Source of the DNA: Euglena gracilis
Lineage: Eukaryota > Euglenida > Euglenophyceae > Euglenales
Assembly: GCA_039621445.1 (NCBI GenBank)
Contig: CP154955.1
Location: 49,398,086 to 49,462,085 of the forward strand
Length of the DNA: 64,000 bases
Direction of reading: 5' to 3'
In this document: one piece after another, positions 42,432 through 52,494 of the stretch
How positions within the stretch are numbered: the first letter of the stretch is position 1
How the letters are laid out: every line of letters begins with the position of its first letter
The notes under the pieces: generated by a model
Database searches by the model: none
Told to the model about the DNA's origin: nothing
What the model saw: only the letters and a program-made list of their open reading frames with translations
Made by a program: the position numbers and the translations under genes

Positions 42432-42545
42432 AGAAGTTAGGAATGACGTTCCATTTCGCTATCTGAATTGTTCAAAACTGTTTAAATCTGGTTTAACCGT
42501 TTTCAATGTAATTAACTGCTCCGGAATGTTTTAATTCCAACCGTG
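42426..42545. repeat. GTTAGGAAT dispersed repeat, second copy
   Basis: Partner of 25742-25855; it starts AGAAGTTAGGAATGACG and ends ATGTTTTAATTCCAACC. Confidence 0.65.
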
Positions 42546-42934
42546 TGTGAAGGTGTGACAGACGGACAGCCAAGCTGGGCCCGGGATGAGGGACAGGACG
42601 TCCCAGTGGACACGGGCGAGTCCACGATGAAGCGCTTGCTCCTGCAGTGGGTGAGCGGTTGGCTGCGTGACCCCAGGCGCGTGTCCCTTTGTCCAACGGC
42701 CATTTACTTGTAACCTACGACTAGGGGGGGGGGGGGTTGTACACCCCTCCAACCTGCAACCTACGACCAGGGGTTGGTCGTTACATAGGGGGCAAAAAGC
42801 TCATGCACAGCGGAAAATGAGCGAAAAATGACAAAGGAGGTAGCCAAAACACAGCGACTCCTCCCGAGGGTGTGTTATAAAAGGCAGAGCCAGAAGGCTG
42901 CTGTACGAATGCTACGGTGTGAATAGAAGTGAGG

Positions 42935-43441
42935 CGCTATTCCGTGAGCACAGTGTAGAAACCTTTCTTCCGGTGATACCCCCCCCCTTATTGTCCCCCC
43001 CCTTATTGTCCCTCGGCCCCGGCCGACGGGGGGTTTTTTTTGGCTCGGCCAATGAAATTCCTTTGGTACCCCCTTATTTCCCCCCCCCCTTATTGTCCGG
43101 TCGGGCCTCCCGGGGGGAGGTCGGTGGGACAATAAGGGGGGGGGGTGGTACACCAATTTCAATTTCTTTGGGGGAGGCAATTCAGGAGTGCGCGAAGTTG
43201 ACACCGAAGCGTTTGACACCGTCTTTTGCGGGGGCGCTGCCTGTTGCTGTAATTTCTTTGGAATAAAATCCGCATCGATCAGATCCTTTGTGAGGCACAG
43301 GTTCCCGTTGAAAACGTGTGCCAAACCCCAGATACCACGCGTCATGTTAGCAAACACCACAACCTTTCTCAGATCTGCTTCAGCGGAACTATGACACGGA
43401 TTTTTCAGAATCTGTTTTTTCCGTATCTCTTTCAGAGTCAC
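42935..43441 (-). pseudogene. Small basic protein gene interrupted by a MITE
   Basis: The minus frame (opening LKEIRKKQILKNPCHSSAEA) runs through VVVFANMTRGIWGLAHVF and FIPKKLQQQAAPPQK to PPPKKLKLVY. Removal of the element at 42977-43150 with one TA continues it as YHRKKGFYTVLTE and a stop at about 42935, about 110 residues in all. Upstream (43442-43470) a Ser/Glu/Asp-rich reading SLSSFSESDSERD overlaps in another frame, so the true start may lie beyond an intron. No domain is recognised. The clean rejoining argues that it was a real gene when the MITE arrived. Confidence 0.45.
42977..43150. mobile_element. TA-flanked MITE (CCCCC-TATTGTCC), copy 2
   Basis: It begins TACCCCCCCCCTTATTGTCC and ends GGGGGTGGTA, in the inverse orientation relative to 26600-26777, and carries CAATGAAATTCCTTTGGTAC. 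TA on both sides. Confidence 0.85.
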
Positions 43442-43539
43442 TTTCCGAGAAAGAGGATAAGCTAGAAGAACTTGGGGTAAATGGGAGCACTGTCCAGTTG
43501 CAGGTCACCCAAAGGACTCCGAGGTGGACGACCCCGAAG

Positions 43540-44160
43540 ACTCACTGGCTGGGTCGGTGAGGCCCCACCCCATGGTGGCCTCCCCACCGAACTTCCAGAT
43601 TACCGCAACCACCTCGTGGTGTTTCCACCCTTCAAACTTCTGGATAAACCCAAACACCCTGTGTTGTTTTCCGGGAAATCAGTCCTACCAAATCCGGAAA
43701 ACCCAATCCTCCCAACGTCTGCATTACCACCTATGGCATTTTCTACCACCCAGTTACCGGACCACCCCTACCAGGATTCTTCATTTACCAAACACACAGA
43801 AAGCCCCAAGCACCCCTTGGTGTTGTACCAACGAAACTTCCAGATCATCCCCCCCCCATGGTGTTCTATCCTTCGCATTTAAGGATAAACCCCCCGTGGT
43901 GTCCTACCCACTGCGATTCCAGACTACTCAAACCACCCCATGGTGTCCCATCCACTAAACTTCTTGAATACCCAATTTCTCCATTGTGTTTGTATTTCCG
44001 GATAACTCCAAACCAACCTGTGGTGCCCTACCAACCGAACTTCCGGATTACCCCAATAAACTCAGTACCGAACTTCTGGGTTACTCCAACCACCCACCAA
44101 CTTTCCACACCAACCACCCCACCGAATTCCTCACAAAGTACCCTGTGGTGTTCAGCTTTC
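43540..44160 (+). repeat. Degenerate tandem repeat, unit near CTTCCAGATTACC...TGGTGT
   Basis: Diverged units follow the plan ACCGAACTTCCAGATTACCC, then CAACCACC, then TGGTGTTTTACC. They keep long frames open on the plus strand that would encode Pro/Thr-rich repeats such as TELPDYPN and WCPIH. Unit length varies around 55-65 bp. It could be an old minisatellite or a coding repeat; I cannot tell. Confidence 0.55.
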
Positions 44161-44370
44161 ACAGTTTTCCAGCGTTGGGGAGCATTCAGTTCTGAAACCT
44201 TTTGAATTGTTTATTTCTTTATTTAACTTCCTGGCTGTTGCGAAACCCCTGCTCCTCATATCACAGTAACTAACATGCACTCATAAGGGAGCTGAAGATT
44301 CAGGGGTCGTGGATATTATTCATATGATACCCCCTGTGGCCAGCACGTATTTGAAGACAAACGTGATTTT

Positions 44371-44396
44371 GAACTCAACTCAACTCAACTCAGCTG
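44371..44396. repeat. (AACTC)n microsatellite
   Basis: Four to five units. Confidence 0.9.
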
Positions 44397-44898
44397 GACC
44401 ATTCATAATCTCCCCCCCCCCCAAGCTCCCCTCCCCCGCCAAGCATGGTTGCTATCGACACCCCTCTGCCACCTTCCTCGTCTGGCACCCAGCACTGCCT
44501 CCACCCACTGCCCACCCCACACACCCATAAATACCCAACTCACCAAGCTCCCGCTGCTGAACATCGATCTAGTGCTAGCTGCCAATTGTAATCATCTATA
44601 ATACCCGCTGCTTTACACACTCTCCTAAATTTCACCCACAAACTTCATACACAAAATTTCTCTCGCTGCTCATTTCAGTCAAAACTGAACAAATGCCACT
44701 GTGGTAGAAACCCACATAAAACGTAAAAATAGGCACTCCCAAATTCCAGGGAAACAAGAAAGGTGGGGGAACACCCTTTGGGGGGAGTGGATTTTCATCA
44801 GCGCCTCCTGCGTTCCCCGCCCGATCCCCTTGGTGTGGTGGTGGCCATGGCCAGGAGGAATTCAACTGACTTGTTGTTAATGCAAGTAAGGAAACTGT

Positions 44899-45297
44899 TT
44901 GCTCGAGCCGCAACCGCCTTGGAACAAAAAATATTCAATTCCGGACCTCGTTGTTGTGCGCCGCAGCGAAATTGTAGGTGCGCTGCGAGCGCTGCATTAC
45001 ATTTTTTTTTATTTGTGCATGGCTGCAATGCGGCTGAAATTTTTATGGCTGCGGGATAAATATTCATCTATTGGCCGACCACAGTGGCAAAAAAATGTGC
45101 CTGCACTGCAACCGTTGTGGAAAAGTTATTTCGTGTCACGCGCTCGTTGCAATTTATGGCCTTATGAATGGATGGGGGAGGAACACGAGCCTGGCATCGT
45201 GATCAAGCGGATCCGCCACCACCTGGGAACTTATGCTGATTTACCTCACGGCTGGACATTAGAATACAAACGTACTTTGCGTCCACCAGCTCATTGA
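44899..45297 (+). CDS. Hypothetical protein, possible exon
   Basis: An open frame with ATG at 45019 encodes about 92 residues (MAAMRLKFLWLRDKYSSIGR, then WQKNVPALQPLWKSYFVSRA, WMGEEHEPGIVIKRIRHHLG) to a TGA at 45295-45297. It is basic and aromatic-rich with no known domain. Codon positions look protein-like compared with the neighbouring sequence, but no relative exists in the window to support it. Confidence 0.3.
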   Translation: MLEPQPPWNKKYSIPDLVVVRRSEIVGALRALHYIFFYLCMAAMRLKFLWLRDKYSSIGRPQWQKNVPALQPLWKSYFVSRARCNLWPYEWMGEEHEPGIVIKRIRHHLGTYADLPHGWTLEYKRTLRPPAH

Positions 45298-45668
45298 TGG
45301 TTTCCGTTGCTGCCCATAGAATTTGAACCCCTCCCCCATCTTGGATACCCTGCAATCTTCCAGTGGGCTTGGCACCGTGTTTCTGCTGTCCCCCCCTTGC
45401 TAACCTCCCCCTCTCGCTCCGCCACCCTCATCGCACCGCCCTTGCACCGCAACGTGTGCTGCAAAAGTTCGGTCACCTCCCTGGTTCCAGGAGATGGTTT
45501 TTTATGGTACTGCAGCTTCCCTTGCAGTATTGTAACCCTCCCCTGCACAGCAAACCTCCGCACCTTCCCGTGCAACCACCACCCATCACACCCAGCACCC
45601 AGCACACCCACCATCCAGCACCGTCACAGCGCAGCTTGTTGATTTGCGGTGCAGCCATTGTCGAGGTG

Positions 45669-46036
45669 GGGGTGTGATCCCCGTGTCCCCCCCCCGTGTC
45701 CCCCCCGTGTCCCCCCCGTGTCCCGCACTTCAGGGGGGTCCCTAGAAGGCGGCCAAGGCAACATACAGCATGAATTTTTAGCTGTTTGGCATCATTTTTC
45801 ACGGTTTTTCATGGATTCTCAAGGCCATTTGACTTTCCCCCACCCACAATCCCTTTTTTTTTCACCTAGGATGGCCTGGAGCTTGGCTCGGGGTCAATGT
45901 GAAATGAATTTTTGGTCCCTCAAAAAGTCGCAAATTTCGTCCCGGAGTCGAAATTAGGTCCCGAAAAGAGGCATGTTTCCCCCGTGTCCTCCCCCGTGTC
46001 CCCCCCCGTGTCCCCCCCGTGTCCCGCCCCACCCCC
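45669..46036. mobile_element. G-ended element with CGTGTCCC subterminal repeats, copy 3
   Basis: Ends GGGGTGTGATCC and GCCCCACCCCC, flanked by GGTG on both sides (45665-45668 and 46037-46040). CCGTGTCCCCCCC repeats lie at each end (45680-45724 and 45978-46025). A 368-bp short relative of 2100-3069 and 25981-27070. Confidence 0.75.
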
Positions 46037-46040
46037 GGTG

Positions 46041-46600
46041 GTGTCCATGCCGCAGTGCAGCCGTTGCCCATGCCTGCCATCAACCCAGAGCAGCGCACCT
46101 CCACCTCATCACATTTTTTCTGTGTAGTGCCCCTGCTACCTGATTGCTTCCCACTACCTCCTCGCATGCAAAGCCACCTGCAGCGCAGTCCCATGATGGT
46201 GCCTGCTCTTCGCACAAGGGTGAACGGTCAATGTTTAGAGATAACTTTTTAATGTTTAGAGTGTCTTTTTTTTTCTTTTGAGTTGATCATGTTGCGCTGA
46301 TCAGGTGCAAGGGTTAATCCGGTGTGCTGAACCTCGTCCCTCCACACCGGGGCTCCTACCACTACAGAGTGGCCAGTGCCGCCGCCCAGTCCCCAACACA
46401 GTCCCCAGCATGTTCTCCTCCTCTCTATGCAACCTCCCTGCGGGTCAAAGAGAGCAGTTATTCCACCTCATTCAGCAGGGGCCGCAGCACACTGTGCGCC
46501 TCTAGCCATTTTACCACCGAAGGACAACTTCTTTTGCCCGAGGAGCCAGTGCGTGGCTCAAATAGGGTTGATTTTTGCAAGGTCGAAAAACCACACCTCA
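46041..46600. other. No gene recognised
   Basis: Only short proline- and serine-rich frames. Confidence 0.4.
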
Positions 46601-46607
46601 TACCCTC

Positions 46608-46780
46608 ACCCACCCCCCTATTTGGCTAATGGCCGGGCTCCTTCGGACCCCCAATTAGCCAATTAGGGGGGGGGACAATTAGGGGGGGGGTTACCCCGGC
46701 CAATGGCCAATAAGCTTGACCCCCCCCCCTAATTGGCTAATGGACTGTCCAACGAATGGGACCCCCAATTAGCCAATTAC
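46608..46780. mobile_element. Probable MITE with ATTGGCTAAT stem
   Basis: CCCCCCTATTTGGCTAATGG at the left and GACCCCCAATTAGCCAATTA at the right bracket G/C runs and several ATTAGCCAATTAGGGG stems. It has the same architecture as the other polyG MITEs, but I see only one copy and the ends are uncertain. Confidence 0.5.
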
Positions 46781-46794
46781 AGCTAACACGCGAA

Positions 46795-46960
46795 AACGAT
46801 GGCCACGTAGCCTAGAATGATGGCCACCTTACCAAAAAATGTTTGCCTCATTGCCCAGAATGATGGCCACCAAGCCCAAATCTCTGGCCACCGAACATGC
46901 CACTGGACCTGTAAATGTTGGCCACTTTTTCTGGACCTTGAAAATGTTGGCCGTTTTTTT
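46795..46960. repeat. Degenerate tandem repeat GATGGCCACC
   Basis: Units of about 24 bases with GATGGCCACC or TTGGCCAC recur seven or so times. A similarly degenerate array with CAGTGGCC.T..TTTTAGGTC is at 47975-48130. Confidence 0.55.
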
Positions 46961-47592
46961 TGTCGTGTCGTATGCTGAATGATCCTGTGTTCGCATGTCA
47001 AAATTTCACATAGAGGGCCATAGAGTGCAATTGTGTGTGCACATTGCAGTGGAACGGACCATCTTAACCCCCCCCCCCCGGGCTATTAGGGTGCTCCAGG
47101 GGGAAGGAGGGCGTCTGGGCCGCCTGTTTTTTTCTTTTCAGCCGCCCATCTTTTCCGAATTTTCAGTCCAGCGGCACCAGGGAAATGCGCCGAAATCGGG
47201 CCGTCGGGGCCGGATTCGGGGAGGGCGTGCTTATTTTTCAGGAATAGGGTTAGGGTGAGGACTGGCACACAGCTGCCCGGCTTCTTTTCTTCACTCTTCC
47301 CTCAGTTTTTTTTTTCTCAATGCCTGTTCGAAGGCATTTTGGTTTGCGTCGTGGGCGCCTCAATGAAGACATTTGTTTTCAATGAGGCGGGCACTGTCCG
47401 TTTGTTGAACCCAGTTGTCTCGGGACCTGTGCATGGGTGCAAGATGAAAGTTGCAGAGAAAGCAGATATTTATTTTTGACGACAAGGCAAGTTTTAAAAA
47501 AATCTGGCACAAGACGTCAAGAGAAAAATAATTTTTTTTATGAATGGAGGACTCTTTCAGTAGGTCCGACAAGGTTTCTTTGTATTAATTAA

Positions 47593-47713
47593 CATTCAAA
47601 TATGTCGTATGTCATATCGTCACCAGGATGATAAAAAGAACATTTTTAATTTTTTTTAAAAAATCTTCTTTTTATCATCTTGGTGACGATATGACATATG
47701 ACATATTTGAATG
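47593..47713. mobile_element. 121-bp foldback with about 45-bp arms
   Basis: CATTCAAATATGTCGTATGT continues to ATGATAAAAAG, and the right arm is the near-perfect inverse ending ACATATTTGAATG. The loop is the AT-rich AACATTTTTAATTTTTT. It is a typical small MITE or snap-back element, without polyG. Confidence 0.85.
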
Positions 47714-47969
47714 GTGTTGCTATTTTCACAACATTACAACCATGTGCTTTGCACTTTTTGTTAACTGTGTGCCAGGGAAAGATTTCACACCCATGATTGC
47801 AAGGTTGCTGTTTGTCGGACCCCCTCATATGCCTCTGACCACTTCAACTGGGCACCGTAGTCATGCACCAGCTCTGGAATGTTTGTTGCATTTGTGTTCC
47901 CTGACCCATGGCACTGCATAAAGGTCAATTTCTCCAGACAATTGTTGGAAGTTTTTTCAGTTCTAGTGA

Positions 47970-48130
47970 ATGACGCACATTCAGGTCCCAGTGGCCATGG
48001 TTTTTAGGTCTAGGGGCCCCTATTTATAGGTCACGTGGGCGCTATTTTTAGGTTCCGTGGCCGCAGTTTTCGGTCCAGTGGCCATCGTTCTAGGGCCAGT
48101 GCCCTGCTTCTCAGGTCGGGTGGCCAACAT
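47970..48130. repeat. Degenerate tandem repeat GTGGCC/AGGTC
   Basis: About six diverged units of 25-30 bases. Confidence 0.5.
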
Positions 48131-49328
48131 TTATCCCGTTAGCTGTAGGGGGGGGGGGCAAATAGGGGGGGGTGAGGGTATTCTGGGGGAATGGGCATTG
48201 TTCCTGTTCGAAAAACAGCAGGATTTCTTCAGCTCCAGTGTCAACCTGCTCTTGGCCCTCCCTTTTTGGCGAATAATCTGTGACAATCTTTCCCCTCAAT
48301 TATGGACCCTGTACAGCGCCGCTGCTGCCCCACAGCCACTGTCCCAGAACCGACTTTGCGACCGCCACCACGGCCACAAACCAGTGGAGGGGGGATGGGA
48401 CGCAAAGCATACTCTCCCCTCCGCCCCCATGGGCACAAGCAGCGCCCCATAGCGTCGCCCCCCCCCCCTGTCGGGCTATGTCACCCTGCCACCCCCATGT
48501 AGCCTGTCTTTGTACAGCTGTTTCTTGCAGTGCAGCATGCCCTGCATACCCTGCAATGCAACCATTGCCAAGGTGCTGCCAACCGCCGAGGAGAGCCACA
48601 GCGCCGCCACCGACCCCTGCCACCGCCCCATCTCCCTGTGTCACCGTGGTGTTCCTGCCCCTTGCTGCCCACAGGGTGGGGGACAAATGGTTCGAATTCA
48701 CATTTTGGCAACCACATTCTGCCCTTTGTTACAAAATCAATCAGCATTTTAATGCTGGTAGAAGGTCTGATGGAGGTACTAAAATAAAGCCCTCTTGATT
48801 TTCTGTTGGGTTTTGATCCCTACCCATGGTGGCCAACAGGGATCCCAACTCGTTACCTCAAGGTTCCAACTGCCTTTTTGGATGGATCCCCCCCCCCGCA
48901 GCTGCAGTACAGCCATCCCAGCAATGCAGCCCCCCCCCTCCCTATCAGCACAGCCACACCCAGACAGCCCTGCAGATTAACACTTGTCTGTATTATGTCC
49001 GATGCTCAACGGGGGTCTCCAGTCAGAAGGAAAAGCCATTTAGCGCCCTCCTTGCTTCTACAAAACTACACCCACCCTGTACTCCAAAATTTTGGTGCTT
49101 GACAAGCTCTTAGCGTTCTCCCGCTGCTTGTTCCACCCCCAAGCATCCTGCCATGGCCTCCTCCGGCCCCCCGCGTGTCCGTTCATAGTCTGTCCCATCC
49201 CCATGCACTCATGTGGGGCTGCTGCTGGGTTGCTGTTGTGTCCAGTACCATGCCCCCCCCCCCTAGTTAGTCACCCCCCCTATTAGTCACCCTTGGGTCC
49301 CAGACAGGGAATTTCTTAAGCCGGAGGG
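48131..49328. other. No gene recognised
   Basis: Proline- and alanine-rich frames on both strands (48280-48800) reflect GCC/CCG composition and show no domain. Confidence 0.4.
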
Positions 49329-49509
49329 TACCCCCCCCCCCCCCATATTGTCCCACCGACCTCCCCCCGGGAGGCCCGACCGGACAATATGGGGGGGGGG
49401 ACAATATGGGGGTACCAAAGGAATTTCATTGGCCGAGCCAAAAAAAAACCCCGTCGGCCGGGGCCGAGGGACAATATGGGGGGGGAGGACAATATGGGGG
49501 GGGGGGGTA
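49329..49509. mobile_element. TA-flanked MITE (CCCCC-TATTGTCC), copy 3
   Basis: GGTACCCCCCCCCC and GGGGGGTACC ends, interior as at 26600-26777. It is inserted next to a piece (GGGAATTTCTTAAG) of the CCAGCCAGCAGC hairpin family. Confidence 0.85.
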
Positions 49510-49814
49510 CCCTGCGACTCCGAGCGGAAAATCGCGGGTGACCAAATTGCGGGTCGGGCCAACCTGGTCAGCCCGACCTATGGTCGGCCCGACCTATCGA
49601 CCTGTGTGGGTCGGGCCGACCAGGTCGGGCCGACCCACAATATTCCGCACTACCCCCCCCCCCTTTCTGGAGATTTAAGCCCCCCCCCCCCTACAGAAAA
49701 ACATTGTCTGTGCATATACCTATAAATTGGGGCACCCTGGCGTGCATAAACGTACGGAGATTTCATTTTTGTTCAACCCCAACAGCCCCCCCGGCACCTC
49801 TCCCGCCCCCAATA

Positions 49815-50046
49815 CCACCTCCCCCCCCTAATTGACCGTGGGACCTCCACAGGACCCTCCTTTTGGTCAATTAGGGGGGGGTTCAATTAGGGGGGGGTGC
49901 TGTCAAAAAGGGGGGGTACCGTCAAATAGGGGGTGCCTTAGCACGGAATCCCCCCGGGCAGTCAATTAGGGGGGGGGTTGAAAAATTTTTCCTGGGGCGT
50001 TTGGTCAATTGGGGGGGGGTCAATTAGGGTTCAATTAGGGGGGGGG
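49815..50046. mobile_element. Probable MITE with CAATTAGGGGG stems
   Basis: CCCCCCCTAATTGACC at the left and several GGTCAATTAGGGGG and TCAATTAGGGGG units at the right. Only one copy is seen, so the ends are uncertain. Confidence 0.45.
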
Positions 50047-50055
50047 GGAGGTGGT

Positions 50056-50480
50056 AACAAAATCCCTTCGCTACCGGACCGTTTTGTGAGCGTGCGCAAT
50101 CAGACACCCATTGTCGGAGGGCGCCTTCGGCGCCCTTGGTCGTTTAGCGGGGGGGGGGGCTGCCCCCCCCCCCCCCCCCCGCACCCCCCCGCCCCCAATA
50201 ACAAAATCCCTTCGCTACCGGACCGTTTTGTGAGCACGCGCAACCAGACACCCATTGTCGGAGGGCGCCTTCGGCGCCCTTGGTCGTCTAGCGGGGGGGG
50301 GGCTACCGCCCCCCGCCCCCCCCCCCCCCGCCCCAATAACAAAATCCCTTTGCTACCGTTTTGTGAGCATGCGCAACCAGACACCCATTGTCGGAGGGCG
50401 CCTTCGGCGCCCTTGGTCGTCTAGTGGGGGGGGCTGCTGCCCCCCCCCCCCCCCCCCCTCACCCCCCCGCCCCAATAACA
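50056..50480. repeat. About 140-bp satellite, three copies
   Basis: Each unit runs AACAAAATCCCTTCGCTACC, CAGACACCCATTGTCGGAGG, the hairpin GGCGCCTTCGGCGCC, CTTGGTCGTCTAG, then G and C runs. Starts are at about 50056, 50199 and 50336, and a fourth start at 50475 runs into the telomere-like tract. The AATAACAAAATCCC core is shared with the satellite at 40829. Confidence 0.9.
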
Positions 50481-50483
50481 AAA

Positions 50484-50598
50484 TCCCCAACCCTAACCCG
50501 AAACCCTGACCCTGACCCTATACCAAACCCTAATCCGAACCCTAACCCAAACCCTAACCCTAACCCAAACCCCGACCCTGACCCTAACCCTACTCCAT
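50484..50598. repeat. Interstitial telomere-like (CCCTAA)n tract
   Basis: Degenerate CCCTAA, CCCTGA and CCAAAC units over about 115 bases, with two or three perfect CCCTAACCCTAA stretches. This is the TTAGGG-type telomere sequence in an internal position. A tiny GGGTTAGGGT is also at 47246-47255. Confidence 0.85.
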
Positions 50599-51417
50599 GA
50601 TTAGCTTAGCCTGGCTTAGAAAAATTTCAATTTTGAGGACTACAGCCGGCTGTTCAGAAATGTGATAAATTGGCCCCTACAAGGTACCAGCTACCCCAAA
50701 GAGCCGCCTAGGGTTAATACACATTGGGGGACGCATGACCGACCGGGGGTCGGCCATTCATTTATGCACGCCAGGTTGCCCCAGTTTGCAGGTATATGCA
50801 AAGACAATGTTTTTCCCAAAAGTGGCCCAAAATGGGCATTCCCCCCCCCCCCCAAGTTTTTGCATATTCACCCCCCGATTGGGGGGTTCTGGAGCCATTT
50901 AAGTGGGTTTTGACTGGTTTTGGGGTGATTTGGACAAAAGTTTTTTTTAGGGGGGGGGGCTTAAATTTCGAGAAGGGGGGGTAGTGCGGATAATTGCGTT
51001 TCCTACCGACCAGGTCGGCCCGACCCGCAATTTGGTCACCCGCGATTTTCCGACCGGGGCCGTACCCTACCCCCCGGGGGGGTCCAGCCAGCAGCTCAAA
51101 TCCAGCTAGCAGCCCAAATTCGGGCTGGGAGCCCCCCCCCCCCGGGGGTCGACTGAAATAAAGTCGGGTCCAGCCCGGCTGAAGGCCGGGCCAGCCGGCT
51201 GCAGGCTGGCCAGCCAACTGGGCTGCCCAGCTCACCTATCCCTACAGTTTTCCCCCTCACCACAGCTTCCTCCATCACAGCCCCCAGCCTTGATCTAGCA
51301 CCATCCATCAAAATGTCGAAAATGGCAAAAAATGTGTTAAATTTTTTTGTTTTTCACCGACCCAGCCCAGCCCAGCCCCCTCCAGCCCCTGACCCCCCCC
51401 GCCCCCCACCCCCCCGG
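50599..51417. other. Element fragments, no gene
   Basis: The stretch contains a block at 50805-50965 resembling 41420-41570 (AAAAGTGGCCCAAAATGG, TTTTTGCATATTCACCCCC, GATTGGGGGGTTCTGGAGCC, GTTTTGACTGG). It also holds a partial CCAGCCAGCAGC hairpin element (51060-51210) and a small CGGGCCGACC/GGTCGGCCCG repeat shared with 49550-49640. Confidence 0.55.
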
Positions 51418-51512
51418 GGGGGGGGTCCAGCTAGCAGCTCAAATCCAGCCAGCAGCCTTTTTGCCAGCCGGAGGCTGGACCCCCCCGGGGGTCCTTAAGA
51501 AATTCCCTGGTC
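51418..51512. mobile_element. CCAGCCAGCAGC hairpin element copy
   Basis: GGTCCAGCTAGCAGCTCAAA, CCAGCCAGCAGCCTTTTTGC, CCAGCCGGAGGCTGGACCCC and GGTCCTTAAGAAATTCCCTG: the same order, reversed, as the insert in the hAT gene at 23943-24110. Confidence 0.8.
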
Positions 51513-51903
51513 CCAGACAAAAACAGTTTTTCGAAGGGAAATATTTTTATCTGAAAAAAACGCTGAATTTGGCCGTCTGAATTTTTTTTGCCGGTTTCCA
51601 TCCATGAAAAGTGCGCTGGAATGCCCAAAAACAACCTTGAAACCCCCAAGAATTGGCCCAGGGGGCAAAATTTGGGCATAAATGCCCCCCCCCCCGAGTT
51701 AGTCACCCCTCCTATTAGTCACCCTTGGCCAAATTCCCTTCCGAGGGGGGGTTTCCGCTAGGGGTAAGCAATCCCTGGGTAGCCCCCTTCAGACTGGGGA
51801 GCCCAAATTTTTTTCCGGCACTTTTACTCACAAATTGTGGCTCAGCCCAGATTTCAGCCTGAAAACGTGTTCAGGAGGGGGCCCCCGAAGGGGGTCCCCT
51901 AGG

Positions 51904-52122
51904 ACGGAACTGTTCCTGGCTGCTCTCGCGGTATACCAGCAAGATGCCAAGAAACCGAAGGTTGACCCCCTTCATGGCACCTTGCTGGCACAGGACTTTG
52001 TTCGTTTAAGGGAATCGTTCGGCAACCTCGTTTCATACATACGTGAATGCCGTTGCTCGGGCATTCCGCAAAACAACGATCGAGGGAGTTGTTTTTTGTG
52101 TAAAGCGGGTCGTCTTCCGTGA
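51904..52122 (+). pseudogene. Short copy of the unknown domain (third)
   Basis: TELFLAALAVYQQDAKKPKV followed by DPLHGTLLAQDFVRL matches the first third of the domains at 10236 and 40390 (L..L..Y, DP...TLL...F). It then continues SFGNLVSYIRECRCSGIP and a Cys-containing tail to a stop at 52122. The second half of the domain is not recognisable. Upstream is a frame with no start and C-runs. Confidence 0.4.
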
Positions 52123-52214
52123 CGTCTAACACTCCCTGTCGTATTGCTCAAAGGCAACCTCTGGCCGTTTCTTGCGTTGTAGAGTACCCCCCTAGACCTA
52201 CCTAGTCTAGTCTA

Positions 52215-52410
52215 CCCCCCCCTTTATTTGACCCCCCCCCTTTATTGAGCATTTGGTTCCGGGGAAAATTTTTTTCATGCGCCGAAATTTTTTTGCCCTC
52301 TTCCTAAAGAAATTTTTGACCCCCCCTCATTTGACCCCCCCCCCCCTTACTTGAGCATTTGGGGGGTCCGTTGGCCCGTGGGTGTGCTGAAATAAAGGGG
52401 GGGGGGTGGT
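52215..52410. mobile_element. MITE (CCCCCCCTTTATTTG ends), uninterrupted relative
   Basis: CCCCCCCCTTTATTTG and GAAATAAAGGGGG ends. The interior CATTTGGTTCCGGGGAAAAT, CGCCGAAATTTTTTTGCCCT and GGCCCGTGGGTGTG matches the two halves at 13552-13685 and 15297-15369. It is embedded in CTAG-rich palindromic sequence (52186-52440, CTAGTCTAGACCTACCTA). Confidence 0.8.
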
Positions 52411-52494
52411 CTAGTCTAGACCTACCTAATCTAGGGTAGAGGACCACCCGGCCTCTCAACCTGTCGCCGAATTTTCATGACAACAATTTTTTGA

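Noticed and set aside
43481-44205. Pro/Thr-rich protein from three overlapping plus frames
   Set aside because: Kept only as a degenerate tandem repeat; unit length varies and frames shift, so coding is not supported.
48280-48800. Overlapping 130-170-residue Pro/Ala-rich frames on both strands
   Set aside because: Caused by GCC/CCG-rich composition; no domain or splice context.
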